64,000 nucleotides of DNA from JBEVJK01 sp040510195 (GTDB lineage: Bacteria; Pseudomonadota; Alphaproteobacteria; Rhizobiales; Rhizobiaceae), in NCBI GenBank assembly GCA_040510195.1, contig JBEVJK010000017.1:27583-91582 (forward strand). Reading direction: 5' to 3'. Both the position numbers and the translations under genes were made by a program. This document shows, piece by piece, positions 31,009 through 39,526 of this stretch (position 1 is the stretch's first letter; every line of letters starts with the position of its first letter). Below the pieces are notes generated by a model that searched no databases, had not been told where the DNA came from, and saw nothing but the letters and a program-made list of their open reading frames with translations.

Positions 31009-31623
31009 CTACCACATGGTCTCCTGGTATTGGCTCGCCAGGCGGCGATCGGCCTCCTCGGCCGTCTCGGCCAAGGCCAGCTGGTCCTTCAGGATCTGTC
31101 CCAGCGTCGGCAGCGCCTTACGGTCCGGCCAGCTGTCGGGCTGCCACAGCTCGGAGCGCATGAAGGCCTTGGCGCAGTGCATGTAGACGGCCTTGATGGC
31201 GACCACGACGGCGGTGGTCGGCAGCTTGTCGCCATGCGCCAGACGCTCGCGGAGCCCGGCATCCGCCGTAACTCTCGCCTCGCCGTTGACGCGCAGCGTC
31301 TCGTCCATGCCCGGGATGAGGAACAGCAGTCCGACGGCCGGGTTGCGCACGATGTTTTCAAGCGTGTCCAGCCGGTTGTTGCCGGGGCGGTCGGGGATGG
31401 CGATGGTGCGGTCGTCCAGCACGGCCACGAAGCCCGGCCGGTCGCCCTTTGGCGTGACGTCCGCATGACCGGCGCCGTCCGACGAGCCGATCAGCACGAA
31501 GGGGCTGCGCGCCAGGAAGCCTCGGCAATGCCCGTCGAGGCTGGTCAGTTCCTTCTTGACGGCACCCTCGCCCGGCTGGCGATACAGCGCCCTCAGCCCC
31601 TCGCGAGAGGTGATGAACTCCAT
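31009..31623 (-). CDS. Pyridoxamine 5'-phosphate oxidase-like flavin-binding protein
   Basis: A 204-residue protein of the PNPOx-like split-barrel superfamily, in the subgroup often labelled MSMEG_1061-type. Visible features are the barrel strands FVLIGSSDGAGHADVTPKGDRPGFVAVLDDRTIAIPDR, with the conserved TPKGDRPGF and PGNNRLDTLENI stretches. IVRNPAVGLLFLIPG and an LRVNGEARV strand follow. Such proteins bind FMN, F420 or heme and are often oxidoreductases of unknown substrate; true pyridoxine phosphate oxidase lacks these motifs. The ATG at 31623 has an AGGAG site nine bases upstream. The gene is 22 bases downstream of yciB on the same strand and may be cotranscribed with ftsY-yciB. Confidence 0.88.
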   Translation of the reverse strand: MEFITSREGLRALYRQPGEGAVKKELTSLDGHCRGFLARSPFVLIGSSDGAGHADVTPKGDRPGFVAVLDDRTIAIPDRPGNNRLDTLENIVRNPAVGLLFLIPGMDETLRVNGEARVTADAGLRERLAHGDKLPTTAVVVAIKAVYMHCAKAFMRSELWQPDSWPDRKALPTLGQILKDQLALAETAEEADRRLASQYQETMW

Positions 31624-31645
31624 GGTCGTCTCCTGTCGCGGGCGG

Positions 31646-32293
31646 CTACTTGCCGACGTTCTCATCCAGCGAATGGCGCATGATGAGGGGCATCTGGCTC
31701 AATGTGAAGAGCAGCGTGATCGGCATGATCCCCCAAACCTTGAAGGCCACCCAGGTATCGGTCGTCGTGGTTCGCCAGACGAATTCGTTGATCGCCGCCA
31801 GGAACAGGAAGAACAGCCCCCAGCGCAGCGTCAGCTTGCGCCAGCCCTCGGCATCCATCTTGAACGCCGAATCGAAGACGTAGCCGAGCAGCGAGCGGCC
31901 GAAGGCCAGGCCGCCGAGCAGCACCGCGCCGAACAGCGCGTTGACGATGGTGGGTTTCATCTTGATGAACACGTCGTCTTGCAGCCAGAGCGTCAGCGCC
32001 CCGAAGATCAGCACGACGACGCCCGACACCAGCGGCATGATCGGCAAGCTTCGCGTCAAAAGCCAGGATGCGGCGAGCGCCACGGCGGTCGCCGCCATGA
32101 ACAGGCCGGTGGCCACGAAGATCGGGCCGCCAAGGGCGTGGAGCGCCGGCACCAGCTCGGCCAGCCGCTCGCCGCGGGCATTGGCGAAGAAGAACACCAT
32201 CAGCGGTCCGAGCTCCAGCACCAGCTTGAGCAGCGGGTTGATCTCCCGGCGACGGGGATCGGAGGGGTCGCGTTCGAGGATCGGTTCGTGCAT
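31646..32293 (-). CDS. yciB: YciB/IspZ-family inner-membrane septation protein
   Basis: A 215-residue integral membrane protein of the YciB (septation protein A/IspZ) family, linked in enterobacteria to cell-envelope synthesis and division. Family motifs are LLKLVLELGPLMVFFFANAR near the N-terminus, TLWLQDDVFIKMKPTIVNALFG, and FRLTLRWGLFFLFLA-like RKLTLRWGLFFLFLAAINEFVWR. The conserved WVAFKVWGIMPITLLFTLSQ is near the C-terminus. There are about five to six membrane segments. It starts two bases after the ftsY stop, so the genes are almost certainly cotranscribed and coupled. The ftsY-yciB pairing is common in Rhizobiales. Family assignment is certain; the precise molecular role is not. Confidence 0.95.
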   Translation of the reverse strand: MHEPILERDPSDPRRREINPLLKLVLELGPLMVFFFANARGERLAELVPALHALGGPIFVATGLFMAATAVALAASWLLTRSLPIMPLVSGVVVLIFGALTLWLQDDVFIKMKPTIVNALFGAVLLGGLAFGRSLLGYVFDSAFKMDAEGWRKLTLRWGLFFLFLAAINEFVWRTTTTDTWVAFKVWGIMPITLLFTLSQMPLIMRHSLDENVGK

Positions 32294-32295
32294 CG

Positions 32296-33528
32296 CTAGG
32301 CAACTCCTGCGATCGCCTTGGCGAATTCGCCTGCCGAGAAGGGTTCGAGGTCGTCGACCTGCTCGCCGACGCCGATGAAGTAGACCGGGAGCTTATGCTT
32401 GGCGGCAATTGCGACCAAAATACCGCCGCGCGCGGTGCCATCCAGCTTGGTCATGACCAGGCCGCTCACGCCGGCCACGTTGCGAAAGATCTCGACCTGG
32501 TTCAGCGCGTTTTGCCCCGTCGTCGCGTCGACCGTCTGCAGCACCGTGTGCGGCGCATCGGGATCGAGCTTGCCCAGCACGCGGACGATCTTCTCCAGCT
32601 CCGCCATCAGCTCGCTGCGGTTCTGCAGGCGGCCGGCGGTGTCGATGATCAGCACGTCCGACCCTGCCTCCTTGGCCTTGGCGAAGGCGTCGTAGGCGAG
32701 GCCCGCGGCGTCGGCGCCGAGCTTGGAGGCGATGACCGGCGAGCCGGTCCGCTCGCCCCAGATCTTGAGCTGCTCGATCGCCGCGGCGCGGAACGTGTCG
32801 CCCGCCGCCAGCATCACCGAAAGCCCGCCCGCCACCAGCTTGGCCGCCAACTTGCCGATCGTCGTCGTCTTGCCGGTGCCGTTGACCCCGACGACCAGGA
32901 TGACGTGCGGCTTGACCGACAAAACGAGCTCAAGCGGCCGCGCCACCGGCGTCAGCACCTTCTCGACCTCCGAAGCCATGATGCTGCGCACCTCGTCCTC
33001 CGACACGTCGCGGCCGAAGCGGCCGGACGCCAGCGCGTCGGTGATGCGAAGCGCCGTCTCCATCCCCAGATCGGCCCGGATCAGCACGTCCTCCAGGTCC
33101 TGCAGCGTGTCCTGGTCGAGGCGGCGCTTGGTGAACACGCCGGCGATGTTGGACGACAGCTCGCGCGACGAGCGCGACAGCCCCTCGCGGAGCCGGTTGA
33201 ACCAGCCGGTCCTAGGCACCGGCGCCGCCGCAGGCACCTCGGGCGGCGCAGGCGGCTCCTGCTCGGGGGGGGCGGGCGGCTCCTGCTCGGGCGGTGCGGG
33301 CTCTGGCGGAACCTCCGGAACAGGCTCAGGCGGGACCTCCGGGGCCGGCGGCGGCTCCACGGGCGTCGGCGCGGGCGGCTCCGCCGGCGGCTCGCCGGCG
33401 TCGTCCCGCCTCAGCGTCTCCAGGGCATCCCAGTTGATCGGCGCGAGCGGCGCCGTCTCGTCGACCGGCTCCTCGATCACCTCCCGGGTGCCGAACGAAA
33501 AGACCTTGCGGATGAAGCCCAGTGCCAT
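32296..33528 (-). CDS. ftsY: Signal recognition particle receptor FtsY
   Basis: GTPase that receives SRP-ribosome complexes at the membrane. It has 410 residues from the ATG at 33528 (MALGFIRKVFSFG). A variable acidic/proline-rich A domain occupies about residues 20-110, unusually rich in EPPAPP-type repeats. The NG domain follows. Its G1 loop is GVNGTGKTTTIGKLA, then AGDTFRAAAIEQL, DTAGRLQNRSELM, TKLDGTARGG and the C-terminal GVGEQVDDLEPF. All GTPase motifs are intact. The longer reading frame to 33852 is not used because it would overlap mtaB. The gene is 13 bases downstream of mtaB and is followed by yciB. Confidence 0.98.
   Translation of the reverse strand: MALGFIRKVFSFGTREVIEEPVDETAPLAPINWDALETLRRDDAGEPPAEPPAPTPVEPPPAPEVPPEPVPEVPPEPAPPEQEPPAPPEQEPPAPPEVPAAAPVPRTGWFNRLREGLSRSSRELSSNIAGVFTKRRLDQDTLQDLEDVLIRADLGMETALRITDALASGRFGRDVSEDEVRSIMASEVEKVLTPVARPLELVLSVKPHVILVVGVNGTGKTTTIGKLAAKLVAGGLSVMLAAGDTFRAAAIEQLKIWGERTGSPVIASKLGADAAGLAYDAFAKAKEAGSDVLIIDTAGRLQNRSELMAELEKIVRVLGKLDPDAPHTVLQTVDATTGQNALNQVEIFRNVAGVSGLVMTKLDGTARGGILVAIAAKHKLPVYFIGVGEQVDDLEPFSAGEFAKAIAGVA
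33251..33291 (-). repeat. 24-base tandem repeat with a G8 homopolymer inside ftsY
   Basis: Two copies of a GGCGGCTCCTGCTCGGG unit start at 33251 and 33275 and encode the eight-residue repeat EQEPPAPP. A run of eight G residues (33265-33272 on the plus strand) sits in the first copy. Such tracts are prone to slippage and to sequencing error; the frame is open here. Confidence 0.85.
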
Positions 33529-33541
33529 CTCGCCGGTCCGC

Positions 33542-34828
33542 TCAGGCCGCAATGCGAGCGACGGGTGCGGCGAGCAGCTTCTCGCCGTCATGGCCGGTGA
33601 CCGTCGCCTCGACGATCGCCCCGGCGATCGCTTCGCCGTCGAGGGCGGCGAGCGTGAAGCCTTCCGTGCGGCCGAGGCCGTCCCGCTCGACGAGCAGACG
33701 CTGGCGGCTGCCGACCAGCGCCTCGAGATGACGCCGATGCGCGGTCTGCCCGACGGCGCGCAGACGGGCCGCCCGCTCCTTGACCAGCCCGCGCGGCAGC
33801 TGCGGCATGCGCGCCGCCGGCGTCCCGGCGCGCGGCGAATACGGAAAGACATGAAGATGCGTCAGCCCGCACTCCTCGACGATGCTGAGCGAGTTCTCGA
33901 ACATCGCATCGGTCTCGGTCGGGAAGCCGGCGATGAGGTCGGCGCCGAACACCATTTCCGGGCGCCGCTGCCGGAGCTCGGCGCAGAATGCGATCGATTG
34001 GGCCCTGAGATGGCGCCGCTTCATCCGCTTGAGGATCATGTCGTCGCCGGACTGCAGCGATAGATGCAGATGCGGCATCAGCCGCGGCTCCTCGCCGATC
34101 GCCGCCACCAGCTCGTCGTCGGCCTCGATCGAATCGACGGACGAGAGCCGGAGCCTCGCCAGCCCCGGCACCTGGCGCAGGACCGTCCTGACCAGGCGGC
34201 CGAGCCGCGGGTTTCCGGGCAGGTCCGCGCCCCAGCCGGTCATGTCGACGCCCGACAGCACCACCTCGGCATAGCCGTTGTCGACCAGGCGACGGATCTG
34301 CTCGACCACCGCGCCCATCGGCACCGAGCGCGAAGGGCCGCGCCCGAAGGGGATGATGCAGAAGGTGCAGCGATGGTCGCAGCCATTCTGCACCTGGACG
34401 AAGGCGCGCGCTCGCCCTTCGATCGCTTCCACCATATGGCCGGCGGTCTCCCTGACCGACATGATGTCGTTGACGCGCACCTTTTCCGTGTCGTTGACGC
34501 CGAAATCCGGCAGCGCCCGATAGGCATGCGCGGCAAGCTTGTCCTCGTTGCCGAGCACGAGGTCCACCTCCGCCATCGCGGCAAACGAGGCCGGTTCGGT
34601 CTGAGCGGCGCAGCCGGTCACGATGATGCGGGCATCCGGCCTTTCGCGCCGCGCCTTGCGGATCGACTGGCGCGCCTGGCGGACGGCCTCTCCGGTCACC
34701 GCGCAGGTGTTGAAGATCACCGCCCCGCCGGCCAGCTCGGCCAGCCCGGCGGCTTCGGCCTGGCGACGCATCACCTCCGACTCGTAGCTGTTGAGGCGGC
34801 AGCCGAAGGTGACGATTTCGACGCCCAT
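33542..34828 (-). CDS. mtaB: tRNA t6A37 methylthiotransferase MtaB
   Basis: Radical-SAM enzyme that inserts a methylthio group into N6-threonylcarbamoyladenosine at tRNA position 37. It has 428 residues. The UPF0004 domain has its three cluster cysteines at C10 (TFGCRLN), C42 (NTCAV) and C73 (TGCAAQ). The radical-SAM cluster is C150, C154 and C157 in NGCDHRCTFCIIPFGRG. GVDMTGWG and LHLSLQSGDD follow, with a C-terminal TRAM-like domain. The TFGCRLN opening distinguishes MtaB from MiaB and RimO. The ATG at 34828 overlaps the dapF stop (TGATG), and ftsY follows after 13 bases, so dapF-mtaB-ftsY-yciB form one unit. Confidence 0.95.
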   Translation of the reverse strand: MGVEIVTFGCRLNSYESEVMRRQAEAAGLAELAGGAVIFNTCAVTGEAVRQARQSIRKARRERPDARIIVTGCAAQTEPASFAAMAEVDLVLGNEDKLAAHAYRALPDFGVNDTEKVRVNDIMSVRETAGHMVEAIEGRARAFVQVQNGCDHRCTFCIIPFGRGPSRSVPMGAVVEQIRRLVDNGYAEVVLSGVDMTGWGADLPGNPRLGRLVRTVLRQVPGLARLRLSSVDSIEADDELVAAIGEEPRLMPHLHLSLQSGDDMILKRMKRRHLRAQSIAFCAELRQRRPEMVFGADLIAGFPTETDAMFENSLSIVEECGLTHLHVFPYSPRAGTPAARMPQLPRGLVKERAARLRAVGQTAHRRHLEALVGSRQRLLVERDGLGRTEGFTLAALDGEAIAGAIVEATVTGHDGEKLLAAPVARIAA

Positions 34829-35709
34829 CAGGCGACGTCCTGCCGGTCGCGGGTCCAGGCGCCGGACTGCGGATCGAAGGTGCCCGAGAACTCCCATTCG
34901 GCCGGGCCCGTCATGATCGCGTGGCCATCGTCGCGCCAGTCGATCGACAGCGGTCCGCCCGGCACGGTGACCGTCACCTGGCGGCCGGTGCGGCCGGTGC
35001 GGGCGGCGCTGACGGCCGCTGCGCAGGCGGCGGAGCCGCAAGCCTTGGTCAGACCCGCCCCGCGCTCCCAGGTCCGCAGGACGAGCGCGTCGCGTGCCTT
35101 CACCTCGGCGATGGAGATGTTGGCGCGCTCGGGAAACATCGGATGGTACTCCAAAAGCGGCCCGAAGCGCTCCAGCTCGTAGGACCAGACGTCGCGGTCG
35201 ACCCAGAAGATCGCATGCGGATTGCCCATCGACACGGCCGAAGGCGAATGCAGCACCGGCGCGTCGATCGGGCCGACCTGCAGCTCGATCATGCGCGTGT
35301 CGCGGAATTCCTCGGCGAGCGGGATCTCCTGCCAGCCGAAGCGCGGAACGCCCATGTCGACCGAGATCATGCCGTCCCGGTGCTCCTCGGCGCCAAGCAC
35401 GCCGGCCACGGTCTCGAAGGTGAAGCTGCGGCGTCCCGTCTCGGCCGCCAGCGCCTGCACGACGCAGCGCATGCCGTTGCCACAGGCCTGGGCGAAGCTG
35501 CCGTCCGAGTTGAGGATCTCGACGAACTGGTCGGTGCCGGGCAGCCGCGAATCGTGGATCGCCATGATCTGGTCGAAGCGTGTCGCCGGGTCGGCGTTGA
35601 GCGCGATCGCCGCTGCCGGTGCGACCCGGTCGGAACGCCCGCGCATGTCGGCGACGATGATTTCGTTGCCGAGCCCGTTCATCTTGGCGAAGGGAGCCGC
35701 AGGGGCCAT
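34828..35709 (-). CDS. dapF: Diaminopimelate epimerase
   Basis: Converts LL- to meso-diaminopimelate for lysine and peptidoglycan synthesis. It has 293 residues. The two catalytic cysteines are C76 in QACGNGMRC and C224 in KACGSAACAA, in the expected two-domain arrangement. The N-terminal FAKMNGLGNEIIVAD and the middle SMGNPHAIFWV are also typical. The ATG at 35709 (MAPAAPFAKMNG) begins about seven residues before the conserved region. It heads the dapF-mtaB-ftsY-yciB unit, and its promoter must lie in the 79 bases up to the metallo-hydrolase stop. Certain identification. Confidence 0.98.
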   Translation of the reverse strand: MAPAAPFAKMNGLGNEIIVADMRGRSDRVAPAAAIALNADPATRFDQIMAIHDSRLPGTDQFVEILNSDGSFAQACGNGMRCVVQALAAETGRRSFTFETVAGVLGAEEHRDGMISVDMGVPRFGWQEIPLAEEFRDTRMIELQVGPIDAPVLHSPSAVSMGNPHAIFWVDRDVWSYELERFGPLLEYHPMFPERANISIAEVKARDALVLRTWERGAGLTKACGSAACAAAVSAARTGRTGRQVTVTVPGGPLSIDWRDDGHAIMTGPAEWEFSGTFDPQSGAWTRDRQDVA

Positions 35710-35788
35710 GGGGCGCGTCCGGTTGGTTTGGCGCCTATATGGCGGAAACGGGCACCGATTACCAGTGTGCGGACGCGCGCCGGTCAGG

Positions 35789-36928
35789 TCACGACGGGGA
35801 GAGCTCCGGGCGGCTCGTCGACGCCCCGGTGCTAAGGGTCGGCGCCGGCTCCGGCGGTATGTCCCAGGCCTCGCCCGGCTGCAGCGGGCGGAAGCGCTCC
35901 CTGGCGATCCCCTTGGCGTCGAGAGCCGCGAACAGGCGGTCGCGCGGCTCCTCGATCGGCTCGTTGGTCAGCTGGAACGTGCCCCAGTGGAAGCCCGCCG
36001 CAAACGCTGCCCGGCCGAGCAGCATTCCCTCCACCGCCTCCTCCGGGTTCTGATGCTGGCCTTGCATGAACCAGCGCGGCTCGTAGGCGCCGATGGGCAG
36101 CACCGCCAGCCGGAAGCCACCGTGCTTGGCGGCCAGCGCCCGGTAGGTGCGTCCTTCGTGAAAGCCGGTATCACCCGCGAAATAGAGATTGCCGGCCGGC
36201 GTCGAGACCACGAAGCCGCCCCACAGCGCCATGCGCCGGTCGCGCGTGCCGCGCGCCGACCAGTGATGGGCCGGCTCGACATGGACCACAACTTCGGTCC
36301 CGCCGACGGCGACCGCCGCCCCCCAGTCGTGGGCGGCGACGCGCACCGAAGGGTGGGCGGCGCCGATGATCGCGTCGTTGCCGAGCGGCGTGACGACCAG
36401 CGGGTCGTGCGCCTGCTTGAGGCGTCCGAGGGTGGCGAGGTCGAGATGGTCGTAGTGGTTGTGGCTGAGCATCACCAGGTCGATCGGCGGCAGCGCCTCG
36501 AAGGCGATGCCCGGCGGGTTGACCCGCCTCGGCCCCAGAAAGCTGAACGGCGAGACCCGCTCGGACCAGACGGGGTCGGTCAGGATGTTGAGCCCGGCCA
36601 CTTGCAGCAGAAGCGTCGCATGGCCGACCATGGTGACCCGCATGGCATCGCCGCCGACCCGTCGCGGCGGCACCGCCGGCGGGAACGGGCTTGGCCAGCG
36701 TGCGGGCCACCGCGCCCGCCCGCCGCCGAACTGCCATTTCAGGAAATCGACCAGCCGGCCGGGCGGCACGCCGTCGGGGTTGAAGAAGATGCGGCCGTCG
36801 AAATGGTCGCTCGACGGACCCTCGTAATAGGGATTGCGACCCAGATGGCGGCGGCTGTGAGCGACGCCCTCAGCCAATGCCGTCACTCCGATCGGGTCCA
36901 GGATGTCCGCCAGCTCCCATTCCTTCAT
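35789..36928 (-). CDS. Metallo-beta-lactamase-fold hydrolase, NAPE-PLD/UlaG-like
   Basis: A 379-residue metallo-hydrolase of the group related to NAPE-hydrolysing phospholipase D. The zinc motif HNHYDHLD is at about residues 156-163. Further ligands are in VEPAHHWSARG, YFAGDTGFHEG (the D and H) and a C-terminal histidine. MRVTMVGHATLLLQ precedes the zinc motif, and ALWGGFVV lies between. No signal peptide is present. I prefer the ATG at 36928 (MKEWELADILDP); a GTG nine codons upstream is possible, and neither has a good ribosome site. It is the first of the minus-strand run that includes dapF, with a 79-base gap. The substrate (phospholipid, lactone or phosphodiester) is unknown. Confidence 0.88.
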   Translation of the reverse strand: MKEWELADILDPIGVTALAEGVAHSRRHLGRNPYYEGPSSDHFDGRIFFNPDGVPPGRLVDFLKWQFGGGRARWPARWPSPFPPAVPPRRVGGDAMRVTMVGHATLLLQVAGLNILTDPVWSERVSPFSFLGPRRVNPPGIAFEALPPIDLVMLSHNHYDHLDLATLGRLKQAHDPLVVTPLGNDAIIGAAHPSVRVAAHDWGAAVAVGGTEVVVHVEPAHHWSARGTRDRRMALWGGFVVSTPAGNLYFAGDTGFHEGRTYRALAAKHGGFRLAVLPIGAYEPRWFMQGQHQNPEEAVEGMLLGRAAFAAGFHWGTFQLTNEPIEEPRDRLFAALDAKGIARERFRPLQPGEAWDIPPEPAPTLSTGASTSRPELSPS

Positions 36929-37071
36929 TCTGGACCAACTAGCGGACCGACGCACCCCCGCAAGACGGCGCTGCGGGCCAGCGCCGTCCGATCGATTGGC
37001 GCAGTCGCCTTTGCGACATCCGCGCTGGCCGCTTCGGCGATAACCTTCTCAGGGCGACAAGGACAGCGACC

Positions 37072-37518
37072 ATGGTCATGAAGCGCACGAAGCAGCCCTG
37101 GATGAAGGCCGAGACCTTCGGCCGCTCGCTGCCGGGCGGCATCGGCATCAACCTCCTGGTGCCCGAGATCGAGCCGATGGAGGGCTTCCTCCGCTCCGTG
37201 CTCAGCGGCCGCACGATCTATGCCGACGAGGACTTTGCGGCGATCGAGCTCGGCGGGGCGCTGATGATGCTGCATGCCGACCATTCCTACGCCGACCACG
37301 AGATGGCCGGCGTGGTGGATGGCGCCGAACTGCGCGGCCTCGGCGTCGAGATCCGCGTCTACGGGCTCGACCCGGACCAAGCCGAGCAGGCGGCGCGGCG
37401 CCTCGGCCACGTCGTGCTTGCCGGCGCCGTCGACAAGCCGCATGGCCTTCGCGAATGCCATCTCGTGGGACCGGCCGGCTATGTGTTCGTGCCGAGCCTC
37501 GCTTCCGCTGCCGGATAA
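37072..37518 (+). CDS. VOC/glyoxalase-like superfamily protein
   Basis: A 148-residue soluble protein with a single vicinal-oxygen-chelate-like domain. It has IGINLLVPEIEPMEGFLRSVL near the start, a metal-type histidine pair in LMMLHADHSYADHEMAGVV, and RECHLVGPAGYVFVP at the end, where glyoxalase/bleomycin-resistance proteins carry a similar DPDGY-type strand. The exact metal ligands are not clear from one sequence. Two ATGs are available, 37072 and 37078, four bases apart in spacing to the weak upstream GACAAGGAC purines. It is divergent from the metallo-hydrolase and 137 bases ahead of the Omp19-like gene. Superfamily placement is likely; substrate unknown. Confidence 0.75.
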   Translation: MVMKRTKQPWMKAETFGRSLPGGIGINLLVPEIEPMEGFLRSVLSGRTIYADEDFAAIELGGALMMLHADHSYADHEMAGVVDGAELRGLGVEIRVYGLDPDQAEQAARRLGHVVLAGAVDKPHGLRECHLVGPAGYVFVPSLASAAG

Positions 37519-37655
37519 GGCCGTTGCGCATTTGCAACATGCGGCGGCAGGGAAGCTTATTTTAACCACAGCCGGTTGAAATTTCCCCAACATGGCCACT
37601 TTGTAGGCCGATGGGGTCAGACGGCGGCGCTCGACGCACGACGGAGGTGGACGTG

Positions 37656-38192
37656 ATGGCATTCTCGAAGACGAGCCTGGCGGTCGCATTGTTGCTGTCG
37701 CTTGGCGCGGCAGGATGCCAGGGCAATCGCATGTCCTCGCTCGACTCCGTCCAGCCGGCGCCGCTGCCGGCAGCGCCGTCCGGGACCGTGACCGGCAGCC
37801 AGCTGCCGCCGCCCGCCGCTCCCGGCACTCCGCCTGCCGGCCAATTCCCTGCCGCCCCCGGCGACCAGCTGGCCGCCGCGACGCCCGCGGCCGAGCCGCC
37901 GGCGACCGCACCCGACCTCACGGCTGGCGGCGTGGCCGGCGTGTGGACCGCTTCCGTCTCCGGCCAGAGCTGCAAGGTCGCCACCCCGCAGACCAAGTTC
38001 GGCGCCGGCTACCGGGCCGGCCCCCTGCGCTGCCCGGCGCCGATCGACGGCGTCAAGTCGTGGAACGTCTCCGGCAAGCAGCTCACCTTGCATGACGCCA
38101 GCGGGGGCGTTTTGGCGCGCCTCTATTCGACGAGCCCGGAGAAGTTCGACGGCCAGACCGAAAGCGGCGTGCCGATCTCACTCAGCCGTTGA
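37656..38192 (+). CDS. Omp19-like outer-membrane lipoprotein (AprI/Inh protease-inhibitor domain)
   Basis: A 178-residue lipoprotein closely resembling Brucella Omp19, which is 177 residues. The signal peptide MAFSKTSLAVALLLSLGAAGC places the acylated cysteine at position 21. A disordered proline/alanine-rich linker of about 70 residues follows. The C-terminal domain begins APDLTAGGVAGVWTASVSGQSCKVATPQTK. It continues with AGPLRCPAPIDG and ends DGQTESGVPISLSR, with two cysteines that would form a disulfide. In Brucella, Omp19 inhibits host lysosomal and gut proteases. A protease-inhibitor role here is inference by homology. The ATG at 37656 has a GGAGG site; an earlier in-frame ATG at 37611 would add 15 non-signal residues. 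Confidence 0.93.
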   Translation: MAFSKTSLAVALLLSLGAAGCQGNRMSSLDSVQPAPLPAAPSGTVTGSQLPPPAAPGTPPAGQFPAAPGDQLAAATPAAEPPATAPDLTAGGVAGVWTASVSGQSCKVATPQTKFGAGYRAGPLRCPAPIDGVKSWNVSGKQLTLHDASGGVLARLYSTSPEKFDGQTESGVPISLSR

Positions 38193-38218
38193 TCGCCTGA
38201 CCCCTTCGAGGCCCGCCG

Positions 38219-39400
38219 ATGCATCTCCGCGACGGGCTGACGACGCACCCTTCCGTCGCACAGCGCTATGGCCATTTGGTCGAGCAGGGCGAGCTCTCGG
38301 CAGATCCGGCCCAGCTCGCGGCGGCAGCCGCGCTCGACGTGCTGATCGGCGAGATCGCCGCCAAGCGGCTCGCCTCCAAGTCGAGCGCACTCGGCTGGCT
38401 GTTCGGCAAGTCGCGCGATGCGAGCCCGCTGCGCGGCCTCTACATCCATGGCGGAGTCGGCCGCGGCAAGACGATGCTCATGGACATGTTCTTCGCCCTG
38501 GTGCCGGTCCGGCGCAAGCGGCGGGTCCACTTCAATGCCTTCATGGCCGAGGTCCACGATCGCATCCAGAAGCACCGGCAGGCGCGCAAGGACGGCAGCG
38601 TGACCGAGGACGACCCCATCCCGCCGGTGGCGCGGGCGCTTGCCCGGCAGGCCTGGGTGCTGTTCTTCGACGAGTTCGCCGTGACCGACATCGCCGACGC
38701 CATGGTGCTGTCGCGGCTTTTTGAATCGCTGTTCAAGGAAGGCGTGGTGCTCGTCGCCACCTCCAACGTCGCCCCCGACGACCTCTACCGCGACGGACTG
38801 AACCGCCAGCTGTTCCTGCCCTTCGTTTCGCTCCTGAAACGATATGCCCGGATCCTGGCGCTCGACGCACTGAAGGATTACCGCCAGGAAAAGCTCGACC
38901 ACCTTCCCGTCTATCTGACGCCGCTTGGCCCGGAGACGGACCGGCGCATGGACGATGCCTGGCAGGCGGTGACGCACGGCCTGGCCGAGGCACCGGCCGA
39001 GCTTCACGTGATGGGTCGCGTCCTGGCGGTGCCGCGGGCTGCCGGCAGCGCGGCGCGCCTGAGCTTCGCCGAGCTGTGCGAGCGACCGCTCGGCGCCCGC
39101 GACTACCTGGCGCTGGCCGATGCCTACGACACGCTTTTCGTCGACCGGGTGCCGGTGCTGCCCGAGGCCCGTCGCAACGAGGCCAAGCGCTTCATCCTGC
39201 TGGTCGACACGATCTACGACCGCAAGCTTCGGCTGGTGATGAGCGCCGAAGCGGCGCCGGAGGCGCTGTACCAGGGCCGCCGCGGCAACGAAGCCTTCGA
39301 ATTCCAGCGCACCGCGTCGCGGCTCGTCGAAATGCGCAGCCAGACGTGGCTCGACGCCTGGGCGGCGCGCAGGATGCCGGCCCGGACGGCCGCGCCCTGA
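38219..39400 (+). CDS. zapE: AFG1/ZapE family ATPase
   Basis: AAA-like P-loop ATPase of the ZapE/AFG1 family, which associates with the divisome in E. coli and with inner-membrane protein quality control in mitochondria. It has 393 residues. The Walker A motif GGVGRGKT is at 78-85 and Walker B is VLFFDEFAVTDIADAM. Sensor-type residues are in LVATSNVAPDDLYRDGLNRQLFLPF. The C-terminal region with NEAKRFILLVDTIYD is also family-typical. The ATG at 38219 (MHLRDGLTTHPSV) follows the Omp19-like stop by 26 bases. It precedes the TCA gene block, a linkage common in alphaproteobacteria. Family is certain; the cellular role here is carried over from E. coli. Confidence 0.95.
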   Translation: MHLRDGLTTHPSVAQRYGHLVEQGELSADPAQLAAAAALDVLIGEIAAKRLASKSSALGWLFGKSRDASPLRGLYIHGGVGRGKTMLMDMFFALVPVRRKRRVHFNAFMAEVHDRIQKHRQARKDGSVTEDDPIPPVARALARQAWVLFFDEFAVTDIADAMVLSRLFESLFKEGVVLVATSNVAPDDLYRDGLNRQLFLPFVSLLKRYARILALDALKDYRQEKLDHLPVYLTPLGPETDRRMDDAWQAVTHGLAEAPAELHVMGRVLAVPRAAGSAARLSFAELCERPLGARDYLALADAYDTLFVDRVPVLPEARRNEAKRFILLVDTIYDRKLRLVMSAEAAPEALYQGRRGNEAFEFQRTASRLVEMRSQTWLDAWAARRMPARTAAP

Positions 39401-39434
39401 TCCGAACATCTCTGCCGAAACCGTCCGATTTCTA

Positions 39435-39466
39435 TTGACGTTTACGTAAACTCCGAATGGTCTAAC
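39435..39466 (+). promoter_or_regulatory. Candidate MerR-type operator/promoter upstream of mdh
   Basis: A perfect 12-base palindrome, GTTTACGTAAAC (39440-39451), overlaps a -35-like TTGACG (39435-39440). A -10-like TCTAAC follows at 39461-39466, which makes a 20-base spacer, the long spacing used by MerR-family activators. The block TTGACGTTTACGTAAAC resembles, from memory, LiuR-type operators of alphaproteobacteria. Confidence 0.45.
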
Positions 39467-39497
39467 CGATTGAAAACCTTGATCCGAAAATATCCGT

Positions 39498-39526
39498 TTG
39501 AACTTTTGTGGCCGAAGGGCTAAACG
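39498..39526 (+). promoter_or_regulatory. Candidate housekeeping promoter for mdh
   Basis: TTGAAC (39498-39503) and TAAACG (39521-39526) are separated by 17 bases, about 100 bases before the mdh ATG. This is a plausible sigma-70 promoter, downstream of the palindromic operator candidate. It is judged only by eye. Confidence 0.35.
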
